From contig OX421961.1 of the NCBI GenBank assembly GCA_949128115.1, forward strand, positions 122,825,050 through 122,889,049: a stretch of 64,000 bases of DNA. The letters run 5' to 3'. The notes beneath the pieces are model-generated. The model was not told the DNA's origin. It did no database searches and saw only the letters and a list, made by a program, of their open reading frames with translations. The translations under genes and the position numbers were made by a program. Below, piece by piece: positions 23,004-34,685 of this stretch (position 1 is its first letter; each line of letters starts with the position of its first letter). This DNA is from Anaspis maculata. Taxonomy: Eukaryota; Arthropoda; Insecta; Coleoptera; Scraptiidae.

Positions 23004-23075
23004 GCCCTGACCAGGACTCGAACCCGGGTCTTCCATTTGCCGGATGGACACTCTAACCACTAAGCTATCGGGGGA
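23004..23075 (-). repeat. tRNA-like sequence 1
   Basis: On the minus strand an A-box-like TAGCTTAGTGGTTAGAG and a B box GGTTCGAGTCC are present at tRNA spacing. The anticodon arm is a perfect 5-bp stem (TCCAT/ATGGA) with loop CCGGCAA (GGC at the anticodon position, C instead of U at 33). The T stem is CCGGG/CCTGG. The acceptor stem pairs only partly. It is probably a tRNA-derived repeat rather than a working tRNA. Confidence 0.55.
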
Positions 23076-23340
23076 GACAACAGTCCCTCCGTCACATGCC
23101 CATATGAGAGCCGCCACAGTACTCCCCCTCCAGAGACGTCGTTCGTCTCGTATGTACTCCTGCGTTCGCCGTACTTATGGATCGTTGTTCAGTACCCCCC
23201 ACCTAGGGCGACGACTGCTGGCTCAGCGGGTGGAGGCGGGTTGGACTCGTTGTTTTCTGCCATGTTGCTCCGTTGGCTGTTTGTCTTCAATCACGTCGGG
23301 GTCACCATTTATGGCGCGATGTGACGGAGAAAAAGTGTCT

Positions 23341-23412
23341 GCCCTGAGCGGGACTCGAACCCGCGTCTTCCATTTGCCGGATGGATACTCTAACCACTAA
23401 GCTATCGGGGGA
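23341..23412 (-). repeat. tRNA-like sequence 2
   Basis: It has the same A and B boxes and anticodon arm as copy 1. The T stem is GCGGG/CCCGC, so the outer pair has changed on both sides compared with CCGGG/CCTGG and remains paired. Confidence 0.55.
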
Positions 23413-23748
23413 GACACAGTTCCTCCGTCACATGCCCACATGAGAGCCGCCACAGTACTCCCCCTCCAGAGACGTCGTTCGTCTCGTATGTACCCCTGCG
23501 TTCGCCGTACTTATGGATCATTGACCGTTGTTCAGTACCCCCCACCTAGGGCGACAAATAGGACGTGGGTGGACGAAGGACAGAGAGTGGCGGTGCTGTT
23601 TACTTGTTTGTTGCTTGCTTTGTACCTCTTTGCCTTCTGCATGTGCGTCGTTGCTTGCTTTGTACCTGTTTGTTTGAGTTGCATGTTGCGTGCGTGCTGC
23701 TTTTGTTCGGGGTCACCATTTATGGCGCGATGTGACAGAAAAAGTGTC

Positions 23749-23820
23749 CGCCCTGACCGGGACTCGAACCCGGGTCTCCATTTGCCGGATGGACACTCTA
23801 ACCACTAAGCTATCGGGGGA
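23749..23820 (-). repeat. tRNA-like sequence 3
   Basis: It has the same boxes. The T stem is CCGGG/CCCGG (perfect), and one base is missing next to the anticodon arm compared with copies 1 and 2. Confidence 0.5.
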
Positions 23821-23929
23821 GACAACAGTCCTTCCGTCACATGCCCATATGAGAGCCGCCACATCTTGATACCAATGATACGATGACAAGGGGATGCCAG
23901 CCAGTTGTCTACACGTGCAATTTTTAATG

Positions 23930-24050
23930 TGACACCTTGTCACCGTGTCGAGGAATCATGTATGCGAAAGTAAACATTTTTGAGCATACGCCAGGAATCG
24001 TGAGTTTCGTTGGAGTGCTTTGCAGTGTGGGCGATAAGGGAGACGCAAGC
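23930..24050 (+). repeat. dispersed repeat, partner at 43815-43925 (inverted)
   Basis: The stretch tcaccgtgtcgaggaatcat...gagtgctttgcagtgtgg matches the reverse complement of 43815-43925 with many scattered differences. One frame (MYAKVNIFEH..GIVSF) stays open in both copies and keeps similar residues, so an old coding origin is possible. Confidence 0.5.
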
Positions 24051-24228
24051 TATTCCGTACATCGACCCTAAAGGAAAACAACCACAGGAATCGCTGACGG
24101 CTGATAGACGATAAAAAGGCTTTGATCGATAGACCAGGGTCTTTCTTGATTTATCCAAGTGGTGACGTGCGGTTGGGCAGGGTCGACTATGGACTCGAAT
24201 TGTTTTATTTGCGTTTAAAGGTGCGAAC

Positions 24229-24368
24229 TTATAGTGCTATTCTGTAAAAAATAACATTCCATTAACGCTCTGTTATGTAAAAATTCGTGTCAGCCATTGG
24301 CTGTTGCCTAGGTAATAACAACGTAACAGAGCCTTTATGGAATGTAATTTTTTAGAAAATCGCACCAA
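24229..24368. mobile_element. 140-bp MITE
   Basis: The left part (agtgctattctgtaaaaaat, aacattccat, gctctgtta) is inverted on the right (taacagagcc, atggaatgta, agaaaatcgcacc). The arms are about 50 bp with a short loop. The duplication is not certain. Confidence 0.75.
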
Positions 24369-24392
24369 TTATTATGTGAGATAGCGTAAGTA

Positions 24393-24528
24393 CAGTTAAT
24401 CGCGAAATGATAATCGCAATTATCAAAGCGGCGATGTCAAGTGATCGAGACATGAAAGCGGCCTGAAATGTCTAGAACTATTCGCCTATTTGATATTGCA
24501 ATCGTACGAAACATTTCGCGATTAACTG
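24393..24528. mobile_element. 136-bp MITE, TA duplication
   Basis: CAGTTAATCGCGAAATG at the left is matched by CATTTCGCGATTAACTG at the right. TA flanks both ends (24391-24392 and 24529-24530). It is consistent with a Tc1/mariner-type MITE. Confidence 0.85.
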
Positions 24529-26495
24529 TACTGATTCTATGGGAGGGAAGCGAAAAAACACACCTAGGAGGCTTCTCCCCAATGCCCTCTTGACGGACTC
24601 TGTCACTGTTCGTTACGTCTTTTTCTGCTTTCTCTCTGCTTTTTGATACTTTGACCGACTGGGCCAGTCCAATACTGCCCCGCCGTTTAAGTCCCTAGTA
24701 TTTGGGAGTTTTGTTGTATTGCGGTGGCTATCCTGGCAAAAGAATTTCGCGTGTGTTTCTCTGATTGGCTGTGGGTAAATCTAGAACTAGCGCGCCGGCC
24801 GGGATAAGCTGATAAAAGGAAGCGAGGCAGGTACTCAATTTCTTTTCCGTCTTGAAATTGGCACAAGCGCTGTCGTCAGTGTGGGTTTTGTGTCCACGTT
24901 TGCCTACCAAGTGGTTTTCGAAGTTCTGTAGATCGAAACCAGAACCGAGTGTTTTCGGTATTAATTTGGCGACGCTGGACCGTTGAGGGTATTGAAAGTC
25001 CGAATTAGGTTTCGTTTGGCCGATTGAAAAAGCACGACCACGACCACACCTGGCCCATCAAAAACGAAACCGATCAACACCTCAGGTAACGTCAAGAATA
25101 ATTTGATTCCCCTTTTTGTCATATTTTCGGACTGGATTCGACACTTGAGTTGAGTGAGTTATTATAGGTTTCTACGAACTAGTTTTTTACCATCGAGATT
25201 TCTACCGTTGAGTTTCAACTATCCAGTTTTCAACCTCAAAGTTTCAAAGTCTGAAGATTTTGCCATCAAGTCTTCTTTATTTGAACCTAAGCGACCGGAG
25301 AATTCGTTCGTCACACCCTGAAAGCGCAGCGTACGTCATCTGTCGATCTCGGCACGTTTGGAAGCCGTCTCCGAGTGCACCACTTAGTGGAAAAAGGCCA
25401 AGTAAGCTGGCGACATTTCGCCTACCGTAGACTTCATTTCTCTTTTCTCAGTTGTGTTTTATCAAAAATGCCGTGAAATATGATCATTTTTCTCGTTGAT
25501 ATATTAAAAATAAATTGTTTTCCTCTTCATCGGCCCACATTAGCCATTCAAAGGATAATAAAGTGCAAGTTAAAAATCAGTGAGTTTGCTAAAATCGTGC
25601 GACTCCGGCCGTCCGCCAAAGGGTTAAATCGCTTTATTCAAAAATACCATCACATTTGTACGCTAGTTTTATGGTTTTGCTACTAAACATTCTTGTACCT
25701 TCTTGTCGGTGACTTTGTAAATAACGTAATTTTCACAGGACGAAAGGTCCCTATTTGACTTTGATATCTGTATTAAATTTTGCAAATAGGAGGGTCTCAA
25801 ATTTGAATTCATGGGTTTTGTCCGTCAATTATTGTGATAAAAGTAATCTAGTGGCTGGTAGAAAGACCCGACAACGTTTCTTTGTTAGGGAGGTTATCGC
25901 AGTTGGCGAAGTAGGTGCCTGCCTTCGTTTGAACCGATAACGTTCAATTAATTCCGGTTTGAGTTGAACCCAAGCTTCTCTTTCAGAACGTGATATTTCG
26001 CCCATTGTGGTAATAACAGCGACTGGAAATTTCGTATGTTTAGTTTTTGTTAAATTGGCCAACCGACACCTGTTCCTTTTCTTTGTCTTTAATATTTATA
26101 AAATCTGTATTAGTAATCTGAACATTGCTTCACCTTCAGTATTGTATCAGTCATTGCTTGGTCCTAGAATTACTTTTGTGAATTCGGCCTACAATACTGT
26201 GGCGCCCCCGACCATCTAAAGAGCCCCGGCCTTCTCCACTGATCAGGTGGTGGGCCATGTTCACAAAAAAGCTTGTTACGTCGGAATTCACTTCACTCGA
26301 GCCCCTGGAAAATGCGTTGCGTCCGCGCGGTCCGTTATTGGCTGGGGATTTTGGATTTTCGACAGTGAATTTGGTGTTTTGCATTACCACTCGCACCGTG
26401 GCCTATAAAGTCCCCATTTTTGTGGTTTCTCTTATTCCCGAACGGAAGCGAGCCTATAAAATCCGGGCAGCGACGTTCGAGTTATCCTTTTCCGT
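24529..26495. other. unassigned; possible solo LTR or promoter region
   Basis: No coding region is recognised. A TATA-like ataaaagg (about 24812) lies about 60 bp before a gtcagt initiator-like site, an AATAAA signal lies at about 25556, and tggcgccc (26200), resembling a tRNA-Lys primer site, follows a CA at 26193. Together they resemble LTR parts, but I found neither a matching second LTR nor a gag frame. Confidence 0.25.
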
Positions 26496-26499
26496 CGAA

Positions 26500-27045
26500 A
26501 CTGTTGACCCAGCATGTCTGAGTAACCAGACCACCGTGAGTGCGCAAAATTGCCGCATTTGGAGTGCAGAGACTTCACAAGCCATTACATCCAGAAAAAG
26601 TCACTGCTTGGTACGCATAATGGGCTGGTGGAATTTTTTACGATGCCGGTTAGAACGTTACAGTCAGACCGCTTTAAAGCCAGGATTACTTACTTTTTCG
26701 TTCCACGATTGATTGGCTATAATGTGGAAGAGCTATGTTTTCAACAAAACGGTGCAACGCGTCACACAGCGCGCGCCTCAATCGATGTATCGAACAAAAC
26801 ATTCGGTGACCGCATAATTTCGCGTAATGAACCTGCGAATTGGCCTCCAAGATCATGCGATCTAACGTTTTCCGACTATTTTCTATAGGGATATGTGAAT
26901 TCGCTACTCTACGCCGATAAACCAGAGACGATGGACGACTTGGAAGCCAACATTCGCTGCGCTGTGATTTGCGACCCGAGCTGCCCCAAAAAGTGGCCGA
27001 AAATTGGGTTTTGTTTGCGCTTTATTCAAACCATAATTGCATAAA
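26500..27045 (+). pseudogene. mariner/Tc1-superfamily transposase, C-terminal half (broken)
   Basis: Motifs appear in order across shifted frames: QNCRIW (26545), HPEKVTAWYA (26590), NVEELCFQQNGATRHTARAS (about 26720), NWPPRSCDLTFSDYFL (about 26840), then, after a stop, GYVNSLLYADKPETMDDLEAN (26890) and a degenerate tail. The FQQDGATCHTA and WPPRSCDLTP.D blocks are hallmarks of insect mariner-type DDE transposases; the canonical D of FQQDGA is N here. The N-terminal half is absent. An AATAAA follows at about 27056. Next to it is the foldback at 27121, but no TIRs for this copy were found. Confidence 0.75.
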
Positions 27046-27120
27046 ATTATTGTACCAATAAAGCCAATACCATGGCCATTATCTAGATTTTATTGTAATT
27101 TGTTGCATTTTAGAGTTCTA

Positions 27121-28593
27121 CAGGGTGGTGAAAATTTCGATGCTCACCATTGATATCTTGGAAACGGTAAGAGATACGAGGTCGGTTAAATTAGAAAAAA
27201 GTTGCGCATTTTTGTGGCGATTGACAATCTGAAAAGAAACTTTGAATATTTTGATTGGTTTACGATTTATCACGAAAAAACTGAAAATTTTGATTTCAGA
27301 AATTATTTTTTATCTTTCCAACCATTCAAGCTATTTCCATCAAACTTAGTAGTTTTATGTTTTTGATCACTCCGAGTCGATCAACGTTGGCAGAAATTTT
27401 CCAGGCCTTCTAGATGTCAAATTATGATAGTCAACTTTTGTTTTTCTTATGGCCGCCATATTGGATTTTTGCACTAATAGATAGAGAAAAAAAATTAGCT
27501 TTCTGAATTAGTAACCAAAATATTTTTTTTATGACATTTTTAGCGTCAAATTCAGAAATTTTCATAAATTATTGACAAAATCGGGAATGCTTTGAAAAAC
27601 AATTGAAATATTATCAATACCAACAACAAAAAAAAGACAGATTGTATTTAATTGACGTATCTAGGGGCTCGATACCAAGTTGCAGGCGCGAAGTTTGGGA
27701 CGGCGTAACTCGCCAAATACAGCGCGGTCTGATTGGTTGGTATCCGCCGTTGCTATGGTAACGGCACTTACGGCGGTCTCAGCCCCAACTTGATATTGAG
27801 CCGTAACTTCTTAATCGTGTTTTGTGCTTGTTTGTACCCGAGAGCTCATAAATTAAATAAGTCAAGGGTGCCTGTGAATTCAAAAACGTCTGTCGCAACT
27901 AGGGTAATCCTTACTCCTTTTCTAATAAATTTGTCAAACTTTAACAAGAACGATGCTAGTTCCGACAGACGTCTTTGAACTCACAGACACCCTTGACCCA
28001 TTCAATTCATGAACTACCGGTACAAACAAGCACAAAACACGATTACGAAGTTAGATACGTCAATTGCACACCACCTGTCACTTTTTTGTTGTTGCTATTG
28101 ATAATATTTCATTTGTTTTTCAAAGCATTCCCGATTTTGTCAATAATTTACGAAAATTTCAAAATTTGACGCTTGAAATGTCATAAAAAGAACATTTTGG
28201 TTACTAATTCGGAAAGCTAATTTTTTTCTCTATCTATTAGTGCAAGAATCCAATATGGCGGCCATAAGAAAAACAAAAGTTGACTATCATAATTTGACAT
28301 CTAGAAGACCTGGAAAATTTCTGCCAACGTTGATCGACTCGGAGTAATCAAAAACATAAAACTAACAAGTTTGATTGAAATAGCTTGAATGGTTGGAAAG
28401 ATAAAAAATAATTTCTGGAATCAAAATTTTCAGTTTTTTCGTGATAAATCGTAAACCAATCAAAATATTGAAAGTTTCTTTTCAGATTTTCAATCGCCAC
28501 AAAAATGCGCAACTTTTTTCTAATTTAACCGACCTCGTATCTCTTACCGTTTCCAAGATACCAATGGCGAGCATCGAAATTTTCACCACCCTG
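27121..28593. mobile_element. 1.5-kb CAGGGTG-ended foldback, TA duplication
   Basis: CAGGGTGGTGAAAATTTCGA at the left and its exact complement at the right are flanked by TA (27119-27120 and 28594-28595). The arms match as inverted copies over their full length. The centre lies near 27925, where two gacagacgt-type blocks face each other. The left arm is longer by the 140-bp MITE at 27664-27803. Without that, the arms are about 660 bp. Confidence 0.85.
27664..27803. mobile_element. 140-bp MITE in the left foldback arm, TA duplication
   Basis: The right arm gives the empty site: the sequence around gtatcta is continuous there but interrupted here. The ends are GGGGCTCGATACCAAGTTG and, reversed, CGGCTCAATATCAAGTTGGG, with TA at 27662-27663 and 27804-27805. 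The target duplication and empty site make the boundaries firm. Confidence 0.85.
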
Positions 28594-28595
28594 TA

Positions 28596-30699
28596 TACCT
28601 CTAAAAAACACTTTATATGAATGTATCTCATTACGTGCCAGTGTGTCGAGTGTTTTCTGATTCTTTTAACCAAAACGAAATTAAAACGTTGATATTCAGA
28701 CCCCGCAGAGCAGGTGTAGGTTTGATAAGCGCTGCAAAGGACGCCAAGGGTACAGTGAACAGCTTCATTAGTAGCTAGTTTAGTTATGATCCCTAACCTC
28801 AATTCAATTAAAAGACAAGCAGAAACACTTCACCTGTGAACTGAAGAAAAATGGTAGTTTGTCGCTTTTTGCGAGTGATTATAAACAAGAGGATGGTAGT
28901 CTACCGACAGATTGCTACAAAAACCAACGTCTCACTTTCGAATTCTAGTTGAGTATAGCTTTCTTTGCGAGTTACTTTGTAGCTCACGGCTCTGGACCGA
29001 TATTTCAAATAAATCTCAACTTCGGCATGTGCGACACAAGAGGACGGTTTGAACTTTTTTCATAAGTATCGATTCGCAGTATAGAAAGACAAAACTGACT
29101 CCCGCCGGCAATAAATTATAAAGGAGAATCTTTCATCCGTTTATTTCAACTTTGCCATAGTGTAGAGTCTTATCGGTCCGCTGCTCAAACCGCCATAATT
29201 TATGCACGCCGTCTGTTCCGTATCGACAATTCCACAATTTAAGTGGCGACTTTTCGCAAATTAGAAGTCGCCCGACCTCCTCCTCCTCCAGTCTCTCCCC
29301 CCGGGGAGGTCCTCCTCTCTTGAGCCGCACCACACCCCCAATGTGTGAAAAGTTCATTTCCGGGTGAATGATTAATCGAGCCCGCGGAGAACCCTTTTAA
29401 TTTTAATGATGATCTTCGCGAGCGACTCTCGCTTGTTCCATAATCAAGGCTTGAGGCGATGTTGATGTCGCGCGCCAAAGAGAAAGATTGACGACTTAGC
29501 CATTATTCGCATAACACTTCCTCAAATCGATCTAGTACTAGTAGGTACTATTAGCCTCAGTTGTAAACTTCCATTAAGGACGAACAAAAATCATTTCATA
29601 TGGCATCAAGGTGAGTTATCTTGCAAAAATTGAAACTGTGTAACTGATGGGTAGCCTGCTCATTGGTGACTCTGCTCTTAATTTAGTGAAAATTTATATT
29701 ACAACAGCGTCAACGTTTCAAGATGATGGTGAGAGGGCGCAAGAGAACCTAATCATGGTGGAATTCGTCGTAACGAATTGTCGTGTAATACCCACTCGTA
29801 GGTATACGAATACAAGCTAGAAACGCAACGAGCTTGAAAATTATTGCTGCTCTACCTACTGATGTAACAAACTGCACTCTAATTCGCGCTCGTTTTGTTT
29901 CATAGCACCCCTTTGCAACTTTGTATAGTAAAACTGGAGGAGCAATTCTTGTTAGTCTTTTCGAATAACGAGTGCTACTTTACACAGTGCAGAACAAATA
30001 TTGCAGCATCAACAAATTATACAGGGTGATTCTATTTGAACCTACGATACTTCAAGTGGATATTTCTCTCGTTGTTATGATTCAGAAATTTCAACAGAAT
30101 ATGCCTCTCACTCGCTTACTAAGAATACAGGGTGGCAAAAAATTTTTTCTGGGACTCGCAAATCAAGTATCTTCATTTCCTTCAGCAACCCGGTAACTAG
30201 GCCAGGCGGTAGGTCATTCTGGATAGAAAAAATTCCGACCAAAGCCTTTATGGTGTCAGACTCTTCGTAAGGTCAGTAGGTATCTACCACTGAGTTTAAG
30301 CCCAAAAACGAGTTGTGCTGATTCCTCCACATTTGCGCAAAGGTGAAGGATGTCTTGAAGGTGCAAAAAGAACCGTTCAAAAAGAAATCAGTTTTACTCG
30401 ATTTTCAAATACGTGCCGCGGTTAAGCCCGGCATGATATCGTCAGCAAAGAGTTTGAGCTTTTCGTTCCTTCTAAAATTTCCACAAACGGTATTTGGTAA
30501 TATTGAAGAAGCTGATGCTGTACAGGAAGGTGGAAATGATTCACTTCGTTGCTGGCAATATTTTCAAAAATGCTGTTATTGAAATTTTGACGCCCTGAGT
30601 AGGTTCAAGGGATATGAATCAACAGAAAACTACGAAAAAAACATGTTGCCCCATCATTTTCTTGTATGGTAAAGCAATGAAGTGTGATTTGTTTTATGA
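28596..30699. other. no gene recognised
   Basis: Two isolated tacagggtg ends (30019 and 30126) occur without obvious partners. 29130-29500 is GC-richer and looks single-copy. Frames such as 28482-28802 (minus, 106 codons) and 30343-30582 (plus, 79 codons) show no domain I recognise. Confidence 0.4.
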
Positions 30700-31210
30700 T
30701 CAATGTTTTATCCCGATAAATATGATTGTTGTTGTACTAATATAGCTTGAAGTTTTTCTCAACGATGTGGATAATGAAACGGCCTCAGATTCCACCTGGA
30801 AGCCGTGCATATCAATTTTTCGCCAAGACCGACAAATTTCGCATTTTTGATTTTCTACCGGGAGCGGCCAAAATGTCAATACACACCACTCCGCTCAAGA
30901 GCACCGGTTTCGGTACTTTCGCACCAACTCTCATTTCAGTATCACAAAATGCAAAATTGTTAGGCGTGAATATCGTTTCCCGCTAGAGCAAACCGGTGCT
31001 CTTGGGCGGAGTGGTGTGTATTGACATTTAGGCCGCTCCCGCTAGAAAATCAAAAATGCAAAATTTGACAGCCTTGCAGAGAAATTATTATGTATGGCTT
31101 CCAGGTGGAATCTGAGGCAGTTTCATCATCCACATCGTTGATGAAAACTTCAAGCTATATACATATTAGCATAACAATAATCATACTTATCGGGATAAAA
31201 CATTGAAAAA
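30700..31210. repeat. foldback with about 240-bp arms
   Basis: 30700-30945 (tgttttatcccgataaatat, ggaagccg, caccactccgctcaagagca) is inverted at 30985-31210. The spacer is only about 40 bp. The ends and target duplication were not resolved. Confidence 0.75.
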
Positions 31211-31494
31211 GGTAATGTTGAAAATAATGGTAAGTTGAGGTCACTCCCTTGTCGAGAAATAGCACTACAAAAGTTGGCTTTTCATAAATGAATCAAGGGG
31301 ATGCGGATTTATCGATGATCACACAAAAACTACTCAACAATCTATTGGTGGTCCAAAAAAAAAAATGTTTTTTCAATTTGTTGACCAGGCAAAGAAATTA
31401 TTTTTCTTCTATAAGAAGAATGGAATTGACATGACGAAAAATGTTATGATGGTCAAGAACAAAGTTGTTTAGGTCCTGTACGGTAGATAGGGCG

Positions 31495-31682
31495 GTACTG
31501 AATGGCGCATGGGAAGAATTCTGACATCTTGAAATTTTGAGGGGCCCCCAGTCGCCCCCTAATGGACAAATTTTTGAGTGCTGCGGGTCAAATCACTAGA
31601 AATTTTATGTAGTTTGCATATGCCAAATTTCATTGCAGTATCACAAAATGCAGAATCAAAAAGCGTACCGCTGAAACTACTA
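31495..31682. repeat. single arm of the ATAGT/GCGGTACG foldback family
   Basis: The stretch gaggggcccccag...gagtgctgcgggtcaaatca...aaagcgtaccgctgaaac matches the right arm of the element at 48832-50305. The matching inverted arm is absent. Confidence 0.6.
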
Positions 31683-31764
31683 TAAATAAATGAATTAATA
31701 AACAAACAAAAAACAGAATTTCAACATCACACGGGTGATCTTTAATGCAGCAGTAGTGTGGGTA

Positions 31765-32578
31765 TAGTAGGTTCACTTGTACCGTGATTCTAGTAGGCTG
31801 GGCAAATTTCACAGTTTGGCATTGTAGACTTCACGTCCAACTGCCTAGTGTGCGCCTGAGCGTCTGGCTTCGAAAGATAGGTTATGTTGGTGCGATGGTG
31901 TGTTGACTGTTGCTGTCAAAAATGAAAATTTTTCCGAAATCAACTTTGCAAATTGCAAATATGGAGTGGATGTAGTTCACCTTTCACAAGTTCCGCAAAT
32001 TTCTTGTTCCAGTACGATGTCCTGAGCAGTGAAATCAAGTATTAACGCCGATGAATCCCATCCCCACAAAAATTAGGAGGGTTCAACTTCCCATCGTTTC
32101 CAGCCTTCCAGAGTGTGGGTACTTCTTTTAAAAACCAGGAATAGTTCACAATGCTTCCATATTATGTGGTTTTTGAAAATAGATTCACGTCTTCTCCGCA
32201 AAGCTGAACGTTATGGGGTACATGCCCAGCACCTATTTCGCCCATTTTTTCTCCCAGAAGCGAGTTCTTGATGGCACCCTCGAGGGATTCAAAATGGGCA
32301 CTGGACGTTATTGTTCAAGACACAAGCTGAGGCGCAAACACAGTTTTCACAGTAATGGGCATAATTTCACCACAATTTTCATGAAACTCGTGATTTTCAG
32401 TCTATTTGACACTCGATTTGACAAACGGTAGAGTTGTTGATCTTGTCGTCAAGCTTAAACTTTCAAAAATCAATGCAACCAACAGCCAAGTTCTAGGGAG
32501 TTTTCAAATATCAGATTTGAAAACTTAGAAACAAAATCTCACAGCCAACTAGAATCACGGTACAAGTGAACCTACTAT
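31765..32578. mobile_element. 814-bp non-autonomous TIR element, TA duplication
   Basis: The terminal inverted repeats are about 37 bp and nearly identical (TAGTAGGTTCACTTGTACCG at the left, then tgattctagtaggctg; gttggctg at the right). TA flanks both sides (31763-31764 and 32579-32580). The interior has no recognised transposase. The 72-codon frame 32213-32431 is unassigned. Confidence 0.85.
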
Positions 32579-32580
32579 AC

Positions 32581-34428
32581 TGCAACTTACACACCAGAAT
32601 TTAATGGACACTTACTCTCACATCGACTGCGATATCGATCACCATCTAAAAATATTTCAACGTCTCAACGGCCATAAAATCAGAAAGATTTTGTGGCTTA
32701 TCGCGTATATGAATAATAAAAGCGCCCCCGAAAGACGAACGATTTTCGGGGAATGTTGAAAGCATGTTTAAGGTTGAAAATTAAACAAATCATTAAATGC
32801 CGTGGCGCGGTGGCGAACATTATCGCGAGTATGCACTCTGTGCAGAACGTGCAGTAAAACTTTTATATGCGAGGCCGCGGCCCAGGTATGGGGGGTGAGG
32901 GTGAGAGAGCCCAGCCAAGGCTGACAAATATACACGATCAGACATGGCTCTTCTCGTGTGACGTGTAAAAATTATCTAAACTGCTGCTGATGGAACTTTT
33001 CCAAAGCCATTATTTCCCGGGAGCAGAAGCAAGTTAGCGAAGACCAAAATAGTCTGCAACCGTGCACCATATAGCCAGGGACGGAATCACGACAAGTAGA
33101 ATACTACCGTGCGATCCAACCATTCCGAATTGGGGTAGGCTGTGACATGGTCAAATTCCGAGATGTGAAGCTGCTTTTCGCCAGGGCACAGCCTACCCCA
33201 ATTCGGAATGGTTTGGATCACAGGGTATAACGTCGTTGTCACGTTGTCTCGCAAACTGAGCATTTTTCATGCAGTCTCCGAATATCTCTGCTCCGAATAT
33301 GACATCAGATTTTGGGAGAAGTCCATACCTACAGGATGAGTTCCTCAACAGAAACTCGAAGAACAAAGTTTTGAGTATGCTGACCCTGGGTGTCACAATG
33401 AACCTGAAAAATCTCAGTCGCTTTTATTGATCTATTCGTGGGATATGACCAATCGAAGTTTATGGTTAAACACGTAAGTCGCCTGTATATCGGGAATATT
33501 GGGATGGCCAATATTGCTCCAACACTTAGTGACAAGTTCACCTCATTGGGTTGATTAATATTGCTTCAACGTTTACTGACAATCTTCCACCAATGTTTAG
33601 TGGATCCGGTAGGTACTGGCCCAAACTCCAATACTGAATGTTGATCAACAGTGGGTGTACCTACTTATAGATATCTAAATACTGACCTACCAGATATAGG
33701 CAGATACATGAGTAGTACCTCATCGGTTGCTGGTACTGCTTACAAATAGATCCGATATGAATTAGTCCGCTTACCTGAAACAAAGGAGAAAACAATTAGG
33801 TACTTTCAAGGTAGGTAGCTTACATCATTTATTTCGCACCACATAATTATGATCAGTGATTACTGACTACTACGATCATTTTCTTCATGTATCGTTCAAC
33901 CAATCAAGCAATCAAGCAATGAGATGACACCAAATTTGTGACTATCACAGCAGTTTTTACACTGAACAAACACTAATTGCTTTGCTGATATTCAACAGCA
34001 ACTGCACCAATATTGAACTGCACCAATATTTCAATAATTTTAAACGAATGGTAGAGACCTCAATCTATCTATTTTTATCTCAATGATCAATCGCACTTCA
34101 CAGGGCAGGCCTCAGTCATGCTTTCTGCACCAGAAGAACATACTTGCACATCGTATATGACCTCACCCAAGGCATCGTCATAGAAGTGAGATGTAGTCAC
34201 ATCAAAATCGTCCAAAATTTTCGTACAAAGAACGTAATCGTGATGTTATTGTAACTTCCTGGCTTCCCATGCCTTATCAAGAATAATTCCAAAATATCGT
34301 GATCTTTGGTAATTAACCTGAGCGACAGAAGAAGGTTTGGCTTTTTCTATCGCGCGTCGGCGATGGTGTAACTGAGGAATGCATATAGCTCAACACATGA
34401 AAAATAAAACTGGTGCAACTGAGATGAC
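32581..34428. other. no gene apart from the hairpin MITE at 33104
   Basis: The sequence looks mostly single-copy. 33480-33610 has short near-repeats of atattg/acaatgtt-type words. No coding region or RNA gene is recognised. Confidence 0.4.
33104..33227. mobile_element. hairpin MITE (GATC arms), copy 1
   Basis: CGTGCGATCCAACCATTCCG and cgaattggggtaggctgtg at the left pair with cacagcctaccccaattcg, gaatggtttggatcacagg at the right. The loop (tggtcaaattccgagatg, gaagctgcttttcgccaggg) closely matches the loop of 61617-61743, although the arms differ. TA probably flanks it. Confidence 0.75.
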
Positions 34429-34626
34429 GTGGTGGTCAAGAATACACCAGTTAAAAATGAGGCACAAGACAGCAAGTGTTTTCAGGTGGGGGTTAAGTTT
34501 GAACTGAAGGACACAGTATACGTGGAAGGTTTATGGCCAAGTGATGTTGCCTTCAGAAGATTGACCTTCAACTTTAGAAGGGTAAATGAAGAGCTGCGAG
34601 GCAATGAATCGAAGAATTTTTTTTAA
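34429..34626 (+). pseudogene. possible 5' part of the Jockey-like LINE
   Basis: A 65-codon frame (including YVEGLWPSDVAFRRLTFNF) lies 60 bp upstream of the endonuclease fragment on the same strand. It could be the end of the LINE's first ORF, but I do not recognise a zinc knuckle or other hallmark. Confidence 0.3.
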
Positions 34627-34685
34627 AGAGAAAGTAAGAGAAAGATGAACGAGTTCATTACTAAATACTAATACAATCACCGCTT

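Larger units (their letters stand above)
22971..23866 (-). repeat. three tandem units carrying a tRNA-like core
   Basis: Units begin with tttatggcgcgatgtgac at 22971, 23308 and 23719 (spacings 337 and 411 bp). Each has a left end TGGCGCGATGTGACGGAG-like and, after the tRNA-like core, an inverted partner (ccgtcacatgcccatatgag ... gccgcca). The core thus sits in a hairpin about 130 bp long. The spacer after units 1 and 2 is also shared (cagtactccccctccagaga). The frames across it translate the repeat and are not genes. Confidence 0.75.

Noticed and set aside
23044..23808. Two 118-122 codon plus-strand frames with similar peptides
   Set aside because: They translate the tandem tRNA-like repeat on the opposite strand of its Pol III boxes; the similarity is that of the repeat units.
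22971..23866. Three functional tRNA genes
   Set aside because: A and B boxes are good, but the acceptor stems pair poorly, position 33 is C, and each copy lies in a repeated hairpin. A tRNA-derived repeat is more likely.
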